Shown here: in pieces, positions 25,218-33,840 of the stretch
Numbering within the stretch: position 1 is the first letter of the stretch
Layout: every line of letters starts with the position of its first letter
Assembly (NCBI GenBank): GCA_029550525.1
Contig: JAKPHF010000070.1
Location: 62,001 to 126,000 of the forward strand
From: Planctomycetota bacterium
Lineage (GTDB): Bacteria > Planctomycetota > Phycisphaerae > UBA1845 > PWPN01
Length of the DNA stretch: 64,000 bases
Reading direction: 5' to 3'
Position numbers and translations under genes: made by a program
Notes under the pieces: model-generated
The model's input: only the letters and a program-made list of their open reading frames with translations
What the model was told of the DNA's origin: nothing
Database searches by the model: none

Positions 25218-27773
25218 ATGCCCGTCCGCGTCATCCGCGTCGCCTGCGTTCTGCCGGCGTTGATCGCCTGGGTTGCATCTCCGCAGTCGTCGCCGGCACA
25301 GTCTCCCGCTACCGAGGTACGGGCGATGTGGATCAGCCGGTTCGAGTGGCCCGACGACGGCAACCCCAACACCATCGAAACCGAAGCCACGATCAAGGCC
25401 CGGATCGACGCCTACATGCAGCAACTGGCCGCCCACCATTTCAATGCCGTGTTCTTCCAGGTGCGCGGCCAGGCGGACGTGTTCTACCCTTCGCCGGACG
25501 AGCCCTGGTCGCCGCTGATCAACAACGGCGTCGATCCGGGTTGGGACCCGCTGGCCTACGCCATACAATCGGCTCATTCCAACGGTTTGCGGTTCCACGC
25601 GTACATCAACACGCACACGTGCTGGCAAAGCTCGAGTCACAAACCGCCTGCGGCGGAGAACCATCCGTTCAAACTGCACTGCGACGCCTCTGACCCAGCC
25701 CGCCGCGACTGGCTCATCCACGACTCGGCTGGCAACCCCGTGCAGTGGCACGAGAACGACTACGTCTGGATCGCCCCCGGCGTGCCCGAGTTCCAGGCCT
25801 ACATCCGCAAGCAGGTGTTGCACGTCGTCGAGAACTACGACGTGGACGGCGTGCACTTCGACCGCATCCGCACGCCCAACTCCAACTTCTCGTACGATCC
25901 GATCAGTCAGGCTCGCCGTGCCAGCCCGCAAAGTAATCCGAACAACCTGGATTTCAGCCACTGGACGCGCGACCAGATCACCCGCAACGTCCGCGACATC
26001 TACGCGGCCATCATGGCGGTCAAGCCGCACGTGGTCGTCAGCGCCGCGGTGTTTCCCGACCCGTTCTCAGCGCCCGCCGGCCAGCACCAGGACGCGCTGA
26101 CCTGGGCTCAAACCGGCGGCCTGGACATGATCGTCCCCATGATGTACTCGGCGGGCGGCGAGGGCAGCACGTGGGACAATCGTCTGAAGGCCTGGCTGGC
26201 CGGCAGCGCGGGACGCCAAGTCGTGGCCGGCCAGATCACCAGCGTCGGCACGAGCACGCTCCTCACACAGGTAGACCTGACGCGCACGCGGGCTGCCGCA
26301 GGCAACTCCGTGTTCTCGATTAGCTCGTTCGCCTCGTGGGCGGATTACCTCGCCAGCGTGTACCAGGCTCCGGCGGCCCTGCCGGCCATGGCCTGGAAGT
26401 CCGCTCCCGAGCACGGCATCATCATCGGGTATGTGACCGGCGCGGCGGGCGAAGCGGTCGTCGACGCCCAGCTTCGGCGCGACGGATCGGACTATGTCGG
26501 CCTCTCGAGCGGCGATGGGTTCTACTCGTTCCTCCTCGTGCCGCCCGGCACGTACAGGGTTCAAGCGTCGCATCCGGGCTACGGCACGGTTCAAGTCGAG
26601 AACGTGAGCGTGGCCGCCGGTCAGGTCGTGCGCCGCGACATCAATTTGGGCGAGCGGCTTTTGCCCGTGATTGCCAAAGTCGAACCCGATCCCGATTCGG
26701 TGATCGGCGGCCGCGAGTACATCCGCCAGCTCAGCCTGATCCAGGGCATCGTGGACACCTGGACGCTCGTCGAGGGGCCGCCCGGTGCGGTAATCAACGG
26801 GCAGGGGCAGATCAGCGGCTGGTTTCCGCAGGTTTCGCAGATCGGCCAGCTATTCACGTTCACAGTTCGCGCAACCGGACCGGACGGGAGCGACGACGAG
26901 ACTTGGCAGGTCCGCGTTGTTCCCCCGCCTCCCTGCCTCATCCACCGATTCACCGGCTTCGAAGGCCACAATCCGGGTACCCGCGTGCTCTTCCAGCTTC
27001 CACGGTACAGCGGGACGACCGGATCGCACTTGGCGACCAGCCCCAACGTGAGCGAGGTCACTGACGAGGTGACGGCGTTTAAAGGCGATCGGTGCCTCAA
27101 GGTGCAGTGGCAATTTGTTGACACGGCAACGAGCCGCTGGATGCGACTGACCGCCAGCAACGGCCCGGTCATCCCCAACCCGACAGTGCCGTATGATCGC
27201 CCCATCCGCTTCCGGCTCCGCGTCGACCACGGCTCGTTCCGGCTGTGCGTGGGTATCCGCGAAACGAATACCACGGCCGCCATCGGCGAGGATGGCGGGA
27301 GCGAGGGCCCCATCGAATGGGTGGGTGCGGCTGCATCGAACGGCGGTGCGCCACAGGGCCGGCTCGTGCAGGCCCAGCCGGGCGTCTGGCAGACGTTCGA
27401 GTTCAACCCGCTGACCGATCCGGTCGTCAGCTTCACCGGCGACGGCCATTTGCCGGTGGACGGCAAGGGCGTCTTCGAGCACATCGCGTTCGCCTCGGTG
27501 GGCGACCCGGGACCGTTCACGGTGTATATAGACGACATCGATCTGGGTTGTTACTCAGAACCGTTCGGCGACTTCAACCGCGACGGCCACGTGGACGCTC
27601 TTGATCTGTCGCTATTCGCGGAATGTGCCTCGGGCCCGTCGGTGCCGCTGCAGGCGGGCTGTGAGTTCGCCGACGCCAATGGAGACGGTTTTGTGGACGT
27701 CAACGACTTTGCCGCCTGGCAGCGCTGCTACAGCGGCGTCCTGCCCCAGCTCGATCCCGACTGCGCACCATGA
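25218..27773 (+). CDS. exported GHL10 (DUF187-type) glycosidase with dockerin-like C-terminus
   Basis: The ATG at 25218 is preceded by GGAGG and lies just downstream of a clear promoter, giving 851 residues. A signal peptide (VACVLPALIAWVASPQSSPAQ) leads into a GHL10-type TIM barrel: VRAMWISRFEWP, FNAVFFQVRGQADVFYPS, and VDGVHFDRIRTP, the segment that carries the catalytic-type Asp in this family. A carboxypeptidase-regulatory-like fold spans about 405-480 (GIIIGYVTGAAGEAVVDAQL). Further beta domains follow. The C-terminus carries an EF-hand pair, DFNRDGHVDALDLSLF and DANGDGFVDVNDFAAWQRC. Related proteins act on peptidoglycan or glycans. It should work outside the cytoplasm. Confidence 0.87.
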   Translation: MPVRVIRVACVLPALIAWVASPQSSPAQSPATEVRAMWISRFEWPDDGNPNTIETEATIKARIDAYMQQLAAHHFNAVFFQVRGQADVFYPSPDEPWSPLINNGVDPGWDPLAYAIQSAHSNGLRFHAYINTHTCWQSSSHKPPAAENHPFKLHCDASDPARRDWLIHDSAGNPVQWHENDYVWIAPGVPEFQAYIRKQVLHVVENYDVDGVHFDRIRTPNSNFSYDPISQARRASPQSNPNNLDFSHWTRDQITRNVRDIYAAIMAVKPHVVVSAAVFPDPFSAPAGQHQDALTWAQTGGLDMIVPMMYSAGGEGSTWDNRLKAWLAGSAGRQVVAGQITSVGTSTLLTQVDLTRTRAAAGNSVFSISSFASWADYLASVYQAPAALPAMAWKSAPEHGIIIGYVTGAAGEAVVDAQLRRDGSDYVGLSSGDGFYSFLLVPPGTYRVQASHPGYGTVQVENVSVAAGQVVRRDINLGERLLPVIAKVEPDPDSVIGGREYIRQLSLIQGIVDTWTLVEGPPGAVINGQGQISGWFPQVSQIGQLFTFTVRATGPDGSDDETWQVRVVPPPPCLIHRFTGFEGHNPGTRVLFQLPRYSGTTGSHLATSPNVSEVTDEVTAFKGDRCLKVQWQFVDTATSRWMRLTASNGPVIPNPTVPYDRPIRFRLRVDHGSFRLCVGIRETNTTAAIGEDGGSEGPIEWVGAAASNGGAPQGRLVQAQPGVWQTFEFNPLTDPVVSFTGDGHLPVDGKGVFEHIAFASVGDPGPFTVYIDDIDLGCYSEPFGDFNRDGHVDALDLSLFAECASGPSVPLQAGCEFADANGDGFVDVNDFAAWQRCYSGVLPQLDPDCAP

Positions 27774-27963
27774 CTGAACATCCCGCCATTACCGCTCTCC
27801 TGCGGTGGTCCGCCGCATCGTTTGATAGCGGTGGCGGACTCGCTCATAATGCCCGTCCGAATGCGTGGAACGGATGATCGCACGAGCCAGGGAACCGGCT
27901 AGGGTGTCCGGTTCTCAGGCTCACGCGTCTTGCCGTCCGCACTCATGCGATGGAGTTGCATTC

Positions 27964-28761
27964 ATGGTTCGGATTGCAATCGCCGGCGCCGCCGGCCGGA
28001 TGGGAGGCCGCATTCTCTCATTGGCCTGGGCGGATCCGCAGTTTGAAGTGGCCGCCGCACTCGAGAAAACCGGCCATCCTGCCACCGGACAAGATGCGGG
28101 CGAGAAGGCGGGCCTGGGGCGCATCGGTTTGCCCATTCAGGATCGCACGGCTACCGAGTTTGACGTGCTCATCGATTTCACCACGCCGGACGGCACCATG
28201 CACTGGCTGGACTACTGCCTGGTGGCCAAGCGCGGTATCGTCATCGGCACCACCGGCCATTCGCCCGACCAACTGGCGACCATCGAGCAGGCTGCCGGGA
28301 GTATTCCCGTGCTGAAGGCCGCCAACATGAGCCTGGGCGTCAACGTGCTACTCAAGGTGGTCGCCGAGGTGGCGGCAGCGTTGGGCGACGGCTACGACAT
28401 CGAGATCGTGGAGGCCCATCATCGCTTCAAGATGGATGCGCCAAGCGGGACCGCTCTGGCGTTGCGAGACTCGATCCTGAAGGCCACCGGTCGCGACGCG
28501 AATCGCGACGTCATCTACGGGCGTCAGGGGCAGACCGGCCAGCGTCCCTCCCGTCAGATCGGCATGCATGCCCTGCGGATCGGCGACGTGGTCGGCGAGC
28601 ATGAGGTGCAGTTCGGTACGCTCGGCGAAACGGTGACAATCAAGCATTCGGCCCACACCCGCGACACGTTCGCCTCCGGCGCCCTCCGCGCGGCAGCATG
28701 GCTGGCCGGCAAGCCGGCCGGTCGCTACGACATGCAGGATGTGTTGGGATTAAGAGGGTAG
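27964..28761 (+). CDS. dapB: 4-hydroxy-tetrahydrodipicolinate reductase
   Basis: The 265-residue enzyme reduces 4-hydroxy-tetrahydrodipicolinate with NAD(P)H in the diaminopimelate/lysine pathway. Visible signatures are the N-terminal dinucleotide-binding loop IAGAAGRMGG, IDFTTPDG, GTTGHS, the catalytic-site motif EAHHRFKMDAPSGTAL and the C-terminal FASGALRAAAWL. The ATG at 27964 follows GGAG by eight bases; upstream in-frame starts lack support. The gene appears monocistronic, with no other dap gene nearby. Its presence fits the synthesis of diaminopimelate in this lineage. Confidence 0.95.
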   Translation: MVRIAIAGAAGRMGGRILSLAWADPQFEVAAALEKTGHPATGQDAGEKAGLGRIGLPIQDRTATEFDVLIDFTTPDGTMHWLDYCLVAKRGIVIGTTGHSPDQLATIEQAAGSIPVLKAANMSLGVNVLLKVVAEVAAALGDGYDIEIVEAHHRFKMDAPSGTALALRDSILKATGRDANRDVIYGRQGQTGQRPSRQIGMHALRIGDVVGEHEVQFGTLGETVTIKHSAHTRDTFASGALRAAAWLAGKPAGRYDMQDVLGLRG

Positions 28762-28790
28762 GTTTCGAAAGAGGCAACGGGGTCGCCGAC

Positions 28791-28818
28791 ATTCGTCATT
28801 CGGATTTCGTCATTCGTC
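28791..28818. repeat. heptad-periodic array (ATTCGTC type)
   Basis: The 7-mers ATTCGTC, ATTCGGA, TTTCGTC and ATTCGTC are in phase 30 bases after the dapB stop. Confidence 0.7.
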
Positions 28819-28874
28819 CTCGAACGTCAGAAGGTCTGGTGCGCATCTCGGCCACCGGCGCTCGCGCTCTTCTC

Positions 28875-28927
28875 GGGGCATCCTGCCCGAGTCAGCATGA
28901 GCCGTGCAGGATGCCCCCTTCTCGTTT
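28875..28927. terminator. long hairpin between convergent dapB and CHRD genes
   Basis: GGGGCATCCTGC (28875-28886) and its exact complement (28916-28927) form a 12-base stem around a 29-base loop. It lies in the gap between two convergent genes and could end both transcripts, but neither strand shows a clean T-run. Confidence 0.5.
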
Positions 28928-28948
28928 GACCTGCCGGGATCTCCGCGC

Positions 28949-29473
28949 TCACGCCCGGCGCCGGCGGCGCAAGACTGCACAACCGCCGAGGGCCAGCAGG
29001 CAAGCCGTTGCAGGCTCCGGCACCTCGAGCAATTGCCCGCGGATTTCGCCGCCCGGGATGTTCACGCTGTGTACGTTGACATAGGTCTCGCCAGCCACCA
29101 TGGCGTCAATCAACTCCGCCGTGGTGAAGCCCGCACGAGCCAACGTGCCGCTGCCGCTCAAGCTCCCCGACGTGGAGCCGAACGGCCCGATGAGCTGCAG
29201 CACCACTCCCGCGTTGACGCCCGGGCCGGCCGGGCCATGAATATGCGCGTTTGTGGAATCCGACTGCAGACCGGAATAGCCGCCGGCGGTGACGTTCACA
29301 AAGCCGGTCTCGTCATCCAGTGTGCACTCGAGGAAACCCGTGGCCGGACTCGCGTTCGGCGGAACCTCCTGAGAACCAACCAGATCCGCTCGGAAATAGC
29401 GGATGGTGCCGTGCGCCTGGCTCACGGCCAGGACCGATAAGCCGATGATCGCTGCCAGTCCACTCCCCTTCAT
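28949..29473 (-). CDS. CHRD-domain protein with PEP-CTERM sorting signal
   Basis: The ATG at 29473 follows AAAGGAG by eight bases and gives 174 residues. A signal peptide (GLAAIIGLSVLAVSQAHG) is followed by a single CHRD domain: ADLVGSQEVPPNASPATGF, NAHIHGPAGPGVNAGVV and NVHSVNIPGGEIRGQL. The C-terminus is VPEPATACLLALGGCAVLRRR, a PEP-CTERM tripartite tail of VPEP, hydrophobic helix and Arg cluster. This tail normally serves exosortase-mediated sorting to the exterior. No exosortase is visible in the window. CHRD domains are found in many secreted bacterial proteins and have no clear biochemical role. Confidence 0.9.
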   Translation of the reverse strand: MKGSGLAAIIGLSVLAVSQAHGTIRYFRADLVGSQEVPPNASPATGFLECTLDDETGFVNVTAGGYSGLQSDSTNAHIHGPAGPGVNAGVVLQLIGPFGSTSGSLSGSGTLARAGFTTAELIDAMVAGETYVNVHSVNIPGGEIRGQLLEVPEPATACLLALGGCAVLRRRRRA

Positions 29474-29732
29474 GTTCCGCGCTCCTTTGATTTGACTTGG
29501 AGAAATGAGGCTTGCCCCGCCGGCCGCATACCCAAGCGACGGGAATCGACGAGGCACGCGCCAATCCTGGTCATGATAGGACGCTGAATGTGATTCGTCC
29601 CGCAAAAATTGAAGTGTGTCAGAACATTGCGAGCGTCCGGTTCCGTTGCAGACTCTCCCGGCTCGACTTGGCTGCACGCGACAGGTACACTGCGGGATTC
29701 CATGCGGAGAACCGCGCCAAAGCGGGAGCCAG

Positions 29733-30086
29733 ATGATGAGTGATCAGCCCACGACAACGACCATTCAATTCGACGACTTTGCCAAGATCCAACTGCGGGT
29801 GGCCAAAGTGCTGGAGGCGTTTGAACACCCCAAAGCCGACAAGCTCATGGTCCTCAAAGTGGATTTGGGCAACGAACAGCGACAGATTTGTGCGGGGATT
29901 CGGGGCCACTACACCCCCGAGCAGTTGGTGGGCCGCAACATCGTGGTGGTCGCCAATTTGGCTCCCCGGATGATGCGAGGGCTGGAAAGCAACGGGATGC
30001 TGCTGGCGGCCAGCAACGCCGATCATTCCCGCGTAATCCTGCTGACGACCGAGGCGGATATCGAGCCCGGGGCTTCCGTGAGCTGA
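29733..30086 (+). CDS. stand-alone tRNA-binding domain protein (MetRS C-terminal/CsaA-like)
   Basis: The product is 117 residues and consists of one OB-fold EMAP-II-type domain: FDDFAKIQLRVAKVLEAFEH, HPKADKLMVLKVDLG, RQICAGIRGHYTPEQLVGR and NLAPRMMRGLESNGMLLAA. The motif NLAPRxMxGxxSxGMLLAA is diagnostic of the MetRS C-terminal dimerisation domain. As a separate gene it may be the beta subunit of a split methionyl-tRNA synthetase, or a CsaA-like chaperone. No metG is in the window, so the choice is open. Two adjacent ATG codons at 29733 and 29736 are possible starts after GGGAG. Confidence 0.9.
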   Translation: MMSDQPTTTTIQFDDFAKIQLRVAKVLEAFEHPKADKLMVLKVDLGNEQRQICAGIRGHYTPEQLVGRNIVVVANLAPRMMRGLESNGMLLAASNADHSRVILLTTEADIEPGASVS

Positions 30087-30213
30087 GATCCTCCGGGTGG
30101 CCGGGCGGTCGCCACCCCCACGGACTCCGGACGTCCGGTAGCTGACGGCCATCGCCGGTCCGGGACGCTCCGGCCGCGAGCGATTCTGTCGGAAATCTTT
30201 TATCCTGCTCCGC

Positions 30214-30241
30214 TTGACGTGGCAGGCGGACCTGTTACTAT
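30214..30241 (+). promoter_or_regulatory. promoter of the rplM-rpsI operon
   Basis: TTGACG (30214-30219, five of six matches) and TACTAT (30236-30241, four of six) are spaced by 16 bases, ahead of the ribosomal protein genes. The predicted leader carries GGAGG at 30273-30277. Confidence 0.6.
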
Positions 30242-30286
30242 GTAGGGCTCTCCTGACCGGCGTCCATCTACCGGAGGCGCCGCGAG

Positions 30287-30820
30287 ATGGACAGAGCCTT
30301 AGCGGTCGTTATTCGGAGACTGGACGCAACCATGCGTAGCGCAGCAATGAAATCATACCTGGCCAAGCCGGGGCAGGTCGGCGGCAAATGGCATCTGATC
30401 GATGCCGAGGGCAAGACGCTGGGCCGCCTGGCCAGCGACATCGCGACCATCCTGATGGGCAAGCACCGGCCGACGTACACTCCTCACGTGCTGACCGGCG
30501 ACTTCGTGGTGGTCGTCAACGTGGAGAAGATCCGGCTGACCGGACGCAAGATGGAGCAGATGGAGTACGATCACTACACCTACCATCCGGGCGGGCGCAA
30601 GGTGATCCCCATCGCCAAGATGATCCAGACGCATCCCGAGCGCATCCTTCAGCGGGCGGTCCGGCGGATGCTGCCCAAGAACAAGCTCGGACGCGACATG
30701 CTCAAGCGAATGAAGGCGTATGCCGGGCCGAATCATCCCCATGCGGCCCAGCAACCCAAGCCGCTGAACAAGAAGTGGGTGGCCGGCGAGAAGTTCGGCA
30801 TGGGACTGGCGGGCAATTAA
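30287..30820 (+). CDS. rplM: 50S ribosomal protein L13
   Basis: This is ribosomal protein L13 of the large subunit. Conserved segments are [49 protein letters not shown] and [17 protein letters not shown]. The start at 30287 is chosen because GGAGG sits nine bases upstream; it yields 177 residues, including about 20 extra N-terminal residues compared with most L13 proteins. A start at 30347 (MKSYLAKPG) would give the usual 157-residue form but has no ribosome binding site. The gene opens the conserved L13-S9 operon and is followed nine bases later by rpsI. Confidence 0.95.
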   Translation: MDRALAVVIRRLDATMRSAAMKSYLAKPGQVGGKWHLIDAEGKTLGRLASDIATILMGKHRPTYTPHVLTGDFVVVVNVEKIRLTGRKMEQMEYDHYTYHPGGRKVIPIAKMIQTHPERILQRAVRRMLPKNKLGRDMLKRMKAYAGPNHPHAAQQPKPLNKKWVAGEKFGMGLAGN

Positions 30821-30829
30821 CACAAGGTG

Positions 30830-31285
30830 ATGAACGTGTCAGAGGAAATGAAAGAGAACCAGGCGGTATCGGCGACCATCCCCGAGCCCGATCCCAAGCA
30901 GCACTATTTCTGGGGCACGGGCCGTCGCAAGACCGCGGTCGCCCGCGTGCGTTTGCGCCCCGGCACGGGCAAGTTCGAGATTAACAGGCGGCCGCTCGAG
31001 AGCTACTTCACAGAAGAACGCGACCGCAACGACTGCACCGCCCCGCTTCGGGCCACCGAGACGCTGGGCAAGGTGGACGTGTTCGTGAACGTCAAAGGCG
31101 GCGGGATCACCGGCCAGGCCGGTGCCGTGGTTCTGGGTGTCGCGCGGGCCCTCAAGAAGGCCAACCCGCAGTACGACGCCCCGCTGCGTCAGGGCGGCTA
31201 CCTCACCCGGGATGCCCGCGAGGTCGAACGCAAGAAGTACGGCAAAGCTGGCGCTCGCCGCAGCTTCCAGTTCTCCAAGCGTTGA
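30830..31285 (+). CDS. rpsI: 30S ribosomal protein S9
   Basis: S9 of the small ribosomal subunit, 151 residues. Conserved GTGRRKTAVARVRLRPGTG, VNVKGGGITGQAGAV and DAREVERKKYGKAGAR are present, and the protein ends with the characteristic FQFSKR tail that reaches the P-site tRNA. The first 25 residues (rich in Glu) are an N-terminal extension. The ATG at 30830 follows an AAGG stretch; a GTG at 30836 is possible. It is the second gene of the rplM-rpsI unit, which ends in a strong terminator 33 bases downstream. Confidence 0.96.
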   Translation: MNVSEEMKENQAVSATIPEPDPKQHYFWGTGRRKTAVARVRLRPGTGKFEINRRPLESYFTEERDRNDCTAPLRATETLGKVDVFVNVKGGGITGQAGAVVLGVARALKKANPQYDAPLRQGGYLTRDAREVERKKYGKAGARRSFQFSKR

Positions 31286-31317
31286 CCTTCGCCGACGGAA
31301 GAACAGGATCATCACTA

Positions 31318-31347
31318 CCCCGGCGACCGTCAGCCGGGGTTTTTCTT
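31318..31347 (+). terminator. rho-independent terminator of rplM-rpsI
   Basis: CCCCGGC (31318-31324) pairs with GCCGGGG (31333-31339), followed at once by TTTTTCTTT. Confidence 0.88.
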
Positions 31348-31361
31348 TGGAGTCGGCCTAC

Positions 31362-31403
31362 CAGCTGTCAGCTCTCGGCGATCAGCTCTCAGCTAACAGC
31401 CGG
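31362..31403. repeat. heptad-periodic array (CAGCTCT type) ahead of argC
   Basis: Six in-phase 7-mers run up to 14 bases before the argC start: CAGCTGT, CAGCTCT, CGGCGAT, CAGCTCT, CAGCTAA and CAGCCGG. The array sits between the rpsI terminator and argC. Confidence 0.75.
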
Positions 31404-31417
31404 ATGTCGGAGAAGCC

Positions 31418-32446
31418 ATGGCAGGATCGCAACCGGTTCGAATCGGTATTGTCGGAGCCACGTCGTACACTGCCCGCGAGGCGTTTCGACTGCTCCTGAA
31501 CCATCCCCAGGCGCAGGTGGTGGCCGCCTGCTCGCGTCGCGATCCCCAGCCCCGCGTGGACGAGGTCTTTCCGGAGTTCACCGGCCGGGTGAACCTGCAA
31601 TGCGAACCCATCGACGCCGACGCGCTGCGCGGCCGGATCGACGTGGCGTTCCTCTGTTTGCCCAACGGCCTGGCCATGACGCTCGCCCCCCGGCTGCTCG
31701 AACTGGGGATCCGCGTCATCGACTTCTCCGCCGACTACCGGCTCAAGGAGCCGGCTGACTACGCGGCCTGGTACGACAAGACGCATACCGACCTGGACAA
31801 CCTCGCCCAGGCGGTGTACGGCCTGCCCGAGTTCTACCGCGAACGAATCCGCACGGCCCGGCTCATTGCCAACCCGGGCTGCTACCCGACCTCCGCGGCC
31901 CTGGCCATCCTGCCCTTCCTCAAGGCGGGTCTGATCGAGCCGACGGACATCATCGTGGACTCGGCCAGTGGTATCAGCGGAGCCGGCGCCGAGCCGCGAC
32001 CCGAGCACCACTTCCCCGAACGGCACGAGACGTTCGAAGCCTACAACGTGGGCAAGCATCGGCACATGGTCGAGATCGAGCGGACGCTCGATCCCTATGT
32101 GCGGGGCAGCAAGACCTCGGTCATCTTCACCCCCCACCTGGTGCCCATGGAACGAGGCATTCTCTCGACCGTGTATCTCAAGCCCACCCAACCGATCAGC
32201 GTCGAGCACGCCATGCAGGTGCTTCTCGAGACCTACGAGAACGAGCCCTTCGTCCGGGTTCGCGAACGCCTGCCCCGCACGAGCGAGGTCGCCCGGACGA
32301 ACTGCTGCGATCTGGCGGTGCGCGTCGTGAAATCGCGTATCGTGGTCTTGTCAGCCATCGACAACATGGTAAAAGGGGCATCCGGCCAGGCGATCCAGAA
32401 CATGAACGTGATGTTCGGGATCGATGAGAAGGCGGGATTGAGGTAG
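31418..32446 (+). CDS. argC: N-acetyl-gamma-glutamyl-phosphate reductase
   Basis: The 342-residue enzyme reduces N-acetylglutamyl phosphate to the semialdehyde with NADPH, the third step of arginine synthesis. The dinucleotide-binding loop IVGATSYTAREAF is at residues 11-23, IDFSADYRLK at 101-110, the catalytic Cys C155 lies in ANPGCYPTSA, and the conserved HLVPMERGILST and IDNMVKGASGQAIQNMN segments follow. The start ATG follows CGGAGAAG. argJ lies 141 bases downstream, separated by a long heptad array, so the two may form one unit. Confidence 0.96.
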   Translation: MAGSQPVRIGIVGATSYTAREAFRLLLNHPQAQVVAACSRRDPQPRVDEVFPEFTGRVNLQCEPIDADALRGRIDVAFLCLPNGLAMTLAPRLLELGIRVIDFSADYRLKEPADYAAWYDKTHTDLDNLAQAVYGLPEFYRERIRTARLIANPGCYPTSAALAILPFLKAGLIEPTDIIVDSASGISGAGAEPRPEHHFPERHETFEAYNVGKHRHMVEIERTLDPYVRGSKTSVIFTPHLVPMERGILSTVYLKPTQPISVEHAMQVLLETYENEPFVRVRERLPRTSEVARTNCCDLAVRVVKSRIVVLSAIDNMVKGASGQAIQNMNVMFGIDEKAGLR

Positions 32447-32451
32447 GCGGC

Positions 32452-32518
32452 TGGCCACTGGCTGAGCGCCAGCGGCCAGAGTCAGTGGTCCGTTGTCAGT
32501 GGTCAGTTGTTGCTGGTA
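32452..32518. repeat. longest heptad-periodic array, between argC and argJ
   Basis: About nine 7-mers keep phase from six bases after the argC stop, starting TGGCCAC, TGGCTGA, GCGCCAG, CGGCCAG, then AGTCAGT, GGTCCGT, TGTCAGT, GGTCAGT and TGTTGCT. The word drifts from a GGCCA type to a GTCAGT type without losing the period. Confidence 0.75.
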
Positions 32519-32587
32519 CTCACAACGGGCTTACGAAACCATGGGCCCGGCCATAGACAACGGCTAAGTCAGCAGGGACACACATCG

Positions 32588-33784
32588 ATGAAGAACGACA
32601 CCATCACCGCTCCCATGGGATTCTCGGCCGGGGCTGCCGCGGCGGGCATCAAGGTAGCCAAGAAGCTCGACGTCGGCGTGCTGGTGGCCGAGAACGTCTG
32701 CTCGGCCGCCGCCGTCTTCACGCGAAACCGCTTCTGCGGAGCGCCCGTGATTGTCGGGCGCGAACACGTGCGGAGCGGGAAGCTGCAGGCCATCGTGGTC
32801 AACAGTGGTTGCTCGAACGTGGCCACCGGCAATCGCGGCATCGACGACGCCCGCACCATGTGCCGGCGCGTGGCCGAGCGAATCGGCGCGAAAGAAACCG
32901 ATGTTTTGCCCGCCAGCACGGGTGTGATCGGTCGGTTTCTGCCCATGGACAAGGTGCTGAAAGGCATCGACGAGGCCATCGCCAGGCTCTCCCCGTCGGC
33001 CAAGGCCGGCCGTGATTTCGCCACCGCCATCCTCACCACTGACACGCGGATGAAGCAGGCGTGCGAGCGGTTCCGCATCGGCAAGACGCGGTACACCGTG
33101 GCCGGCTGCTGCAAGGGCAGCGGCATGATCGCGCCCAACATGGCCACCATGCTGGCGTATCTCACCACCGACGTGGGGATTTCCGCGGCCCAGTTGCGTC
33201 CCCTCCTGGGCGTGACCGCCGAACATACGTTCAACCGCATCTCGGTCGATGAGTGCCCCTCGACCAGCGACACCGTCGCGGTGATGGCCAGCGGTCTGGC
33301 CGGCAAGCTCGAGACTACCTCGGCGATCAAGACGTTCGCGGAGGTGCTGCGTTGCGTGTGCGAGGATTTGTCCTACCAGATCATCGCCGACGGCGAAGGG
33401 GCGACCAAGGTGCTCGAGGTCAAGGTGCAACGGGCCAAAACGCCGGCCGACGCTCACGCCGCCGCCCGAGCCATCGCGGCCAGCCCGCTGGTCAAGACGG
33501 CCGTGCACGGCGGCGACCCCAACTGGGGCCGCATTGTCCAGGCGCTCGGCGCCACCGACGTGGCTTACAAACCCGAGAAGGTCACGGTGAAACTCGACCG
33601 CACGGTGATCTTCACCAAGGGGGCCCCTGCCCCGCGGCTCGACGAACGCAAGCTGGCCGCCATCATGAAGCGCAAGCACGTGCCTATCACCATCGACCTG
33701 GGCGCCGGCCGGGCCAGCGATCGCGTGCTCACGTGCGACCTGTCGCGCGAGTACATCACCATCAACGCCGACTACCACACGTGA
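32588..33784 (+). CDS. argJ: bifunctional ornithine acetyltransferase/N-acetylglutamate synthase
   Basis: The 398-residue product recycles the acetyl group between acetylornithine and glutamate in the cyclic arginine pathway. The self-cleavage site is visible in KGSGMIAPNMATMLA, with the nucleophilic Thr at T187 that becomes the N-terminus of the beta chain. STGVIGRFLPMDK, ILTTDTRMKQA and HGGDPNWGRIVQALGATD are further family motifs. The ATG at 32588 follows AGGGAC. Presence of argJ implies that the linear-pathway deacetylase ArgE is not needed. A hairpin starts at its stop codon. Confidence 0.96.
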   Translation: MKNDTITAPMGFSAGAAAAGIKVAKKLDVGVLVAENVCSAAAVFTRNRFCGAPVIVGREHVRSGKLQAIVVNSGCSNVATGNRGIDDARTMCRRVAERIGAKETDVLPASTGVIGRFLPMDKVLKGIDEAIARLSPSAKAGRDFATAILTTDTRMKQACERFRIGKTRYTVAGCCKGSGMIAPNMATMLAYLTTDVGISAAQLRPLLGVTAEHTFNRISVDECPSTSDTVAVMASGLAGKLETTSAIKTFAEVLRCVCEDLSYQIIADGEGATKVLEVKVQRAKTPADAHAAARAIAASPLVKTAVHGGDPNWGRIVQALGATDVAYKPEKVTVKLDRTVIFTKGAPAPRLDERKLAAIMKRKHVPITIDLGAGRASDRVLTCDLSREYITINADYHT

Positions 33785-33815
33785 GTGCGGGGTGCGGGCG
33801 TTGCGCCCGCCTCAC
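33781..33815 (+). terminator. hairpin overlapping the argJ stop codon
   Basis: GCGGGCG (33794-33800) and CGCCCGC (33804-33810) form a perfect inner stem. GTGAG (33781-33785), which contains the TGA stop, can pair with CTCAC (33811-33815) as an outer stem. No T-run follows. Confidence 0.5.
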
Positions 33816-33840
33816 ACCGAGCGTGCGCACGCCTTGTAAT

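Noticed and set aside
4132-32518. Heptad arrays considered as CRISPR arrays
   Set aside because: Units are seven bases without spacers and the word changes between loci; no cas gene is present.
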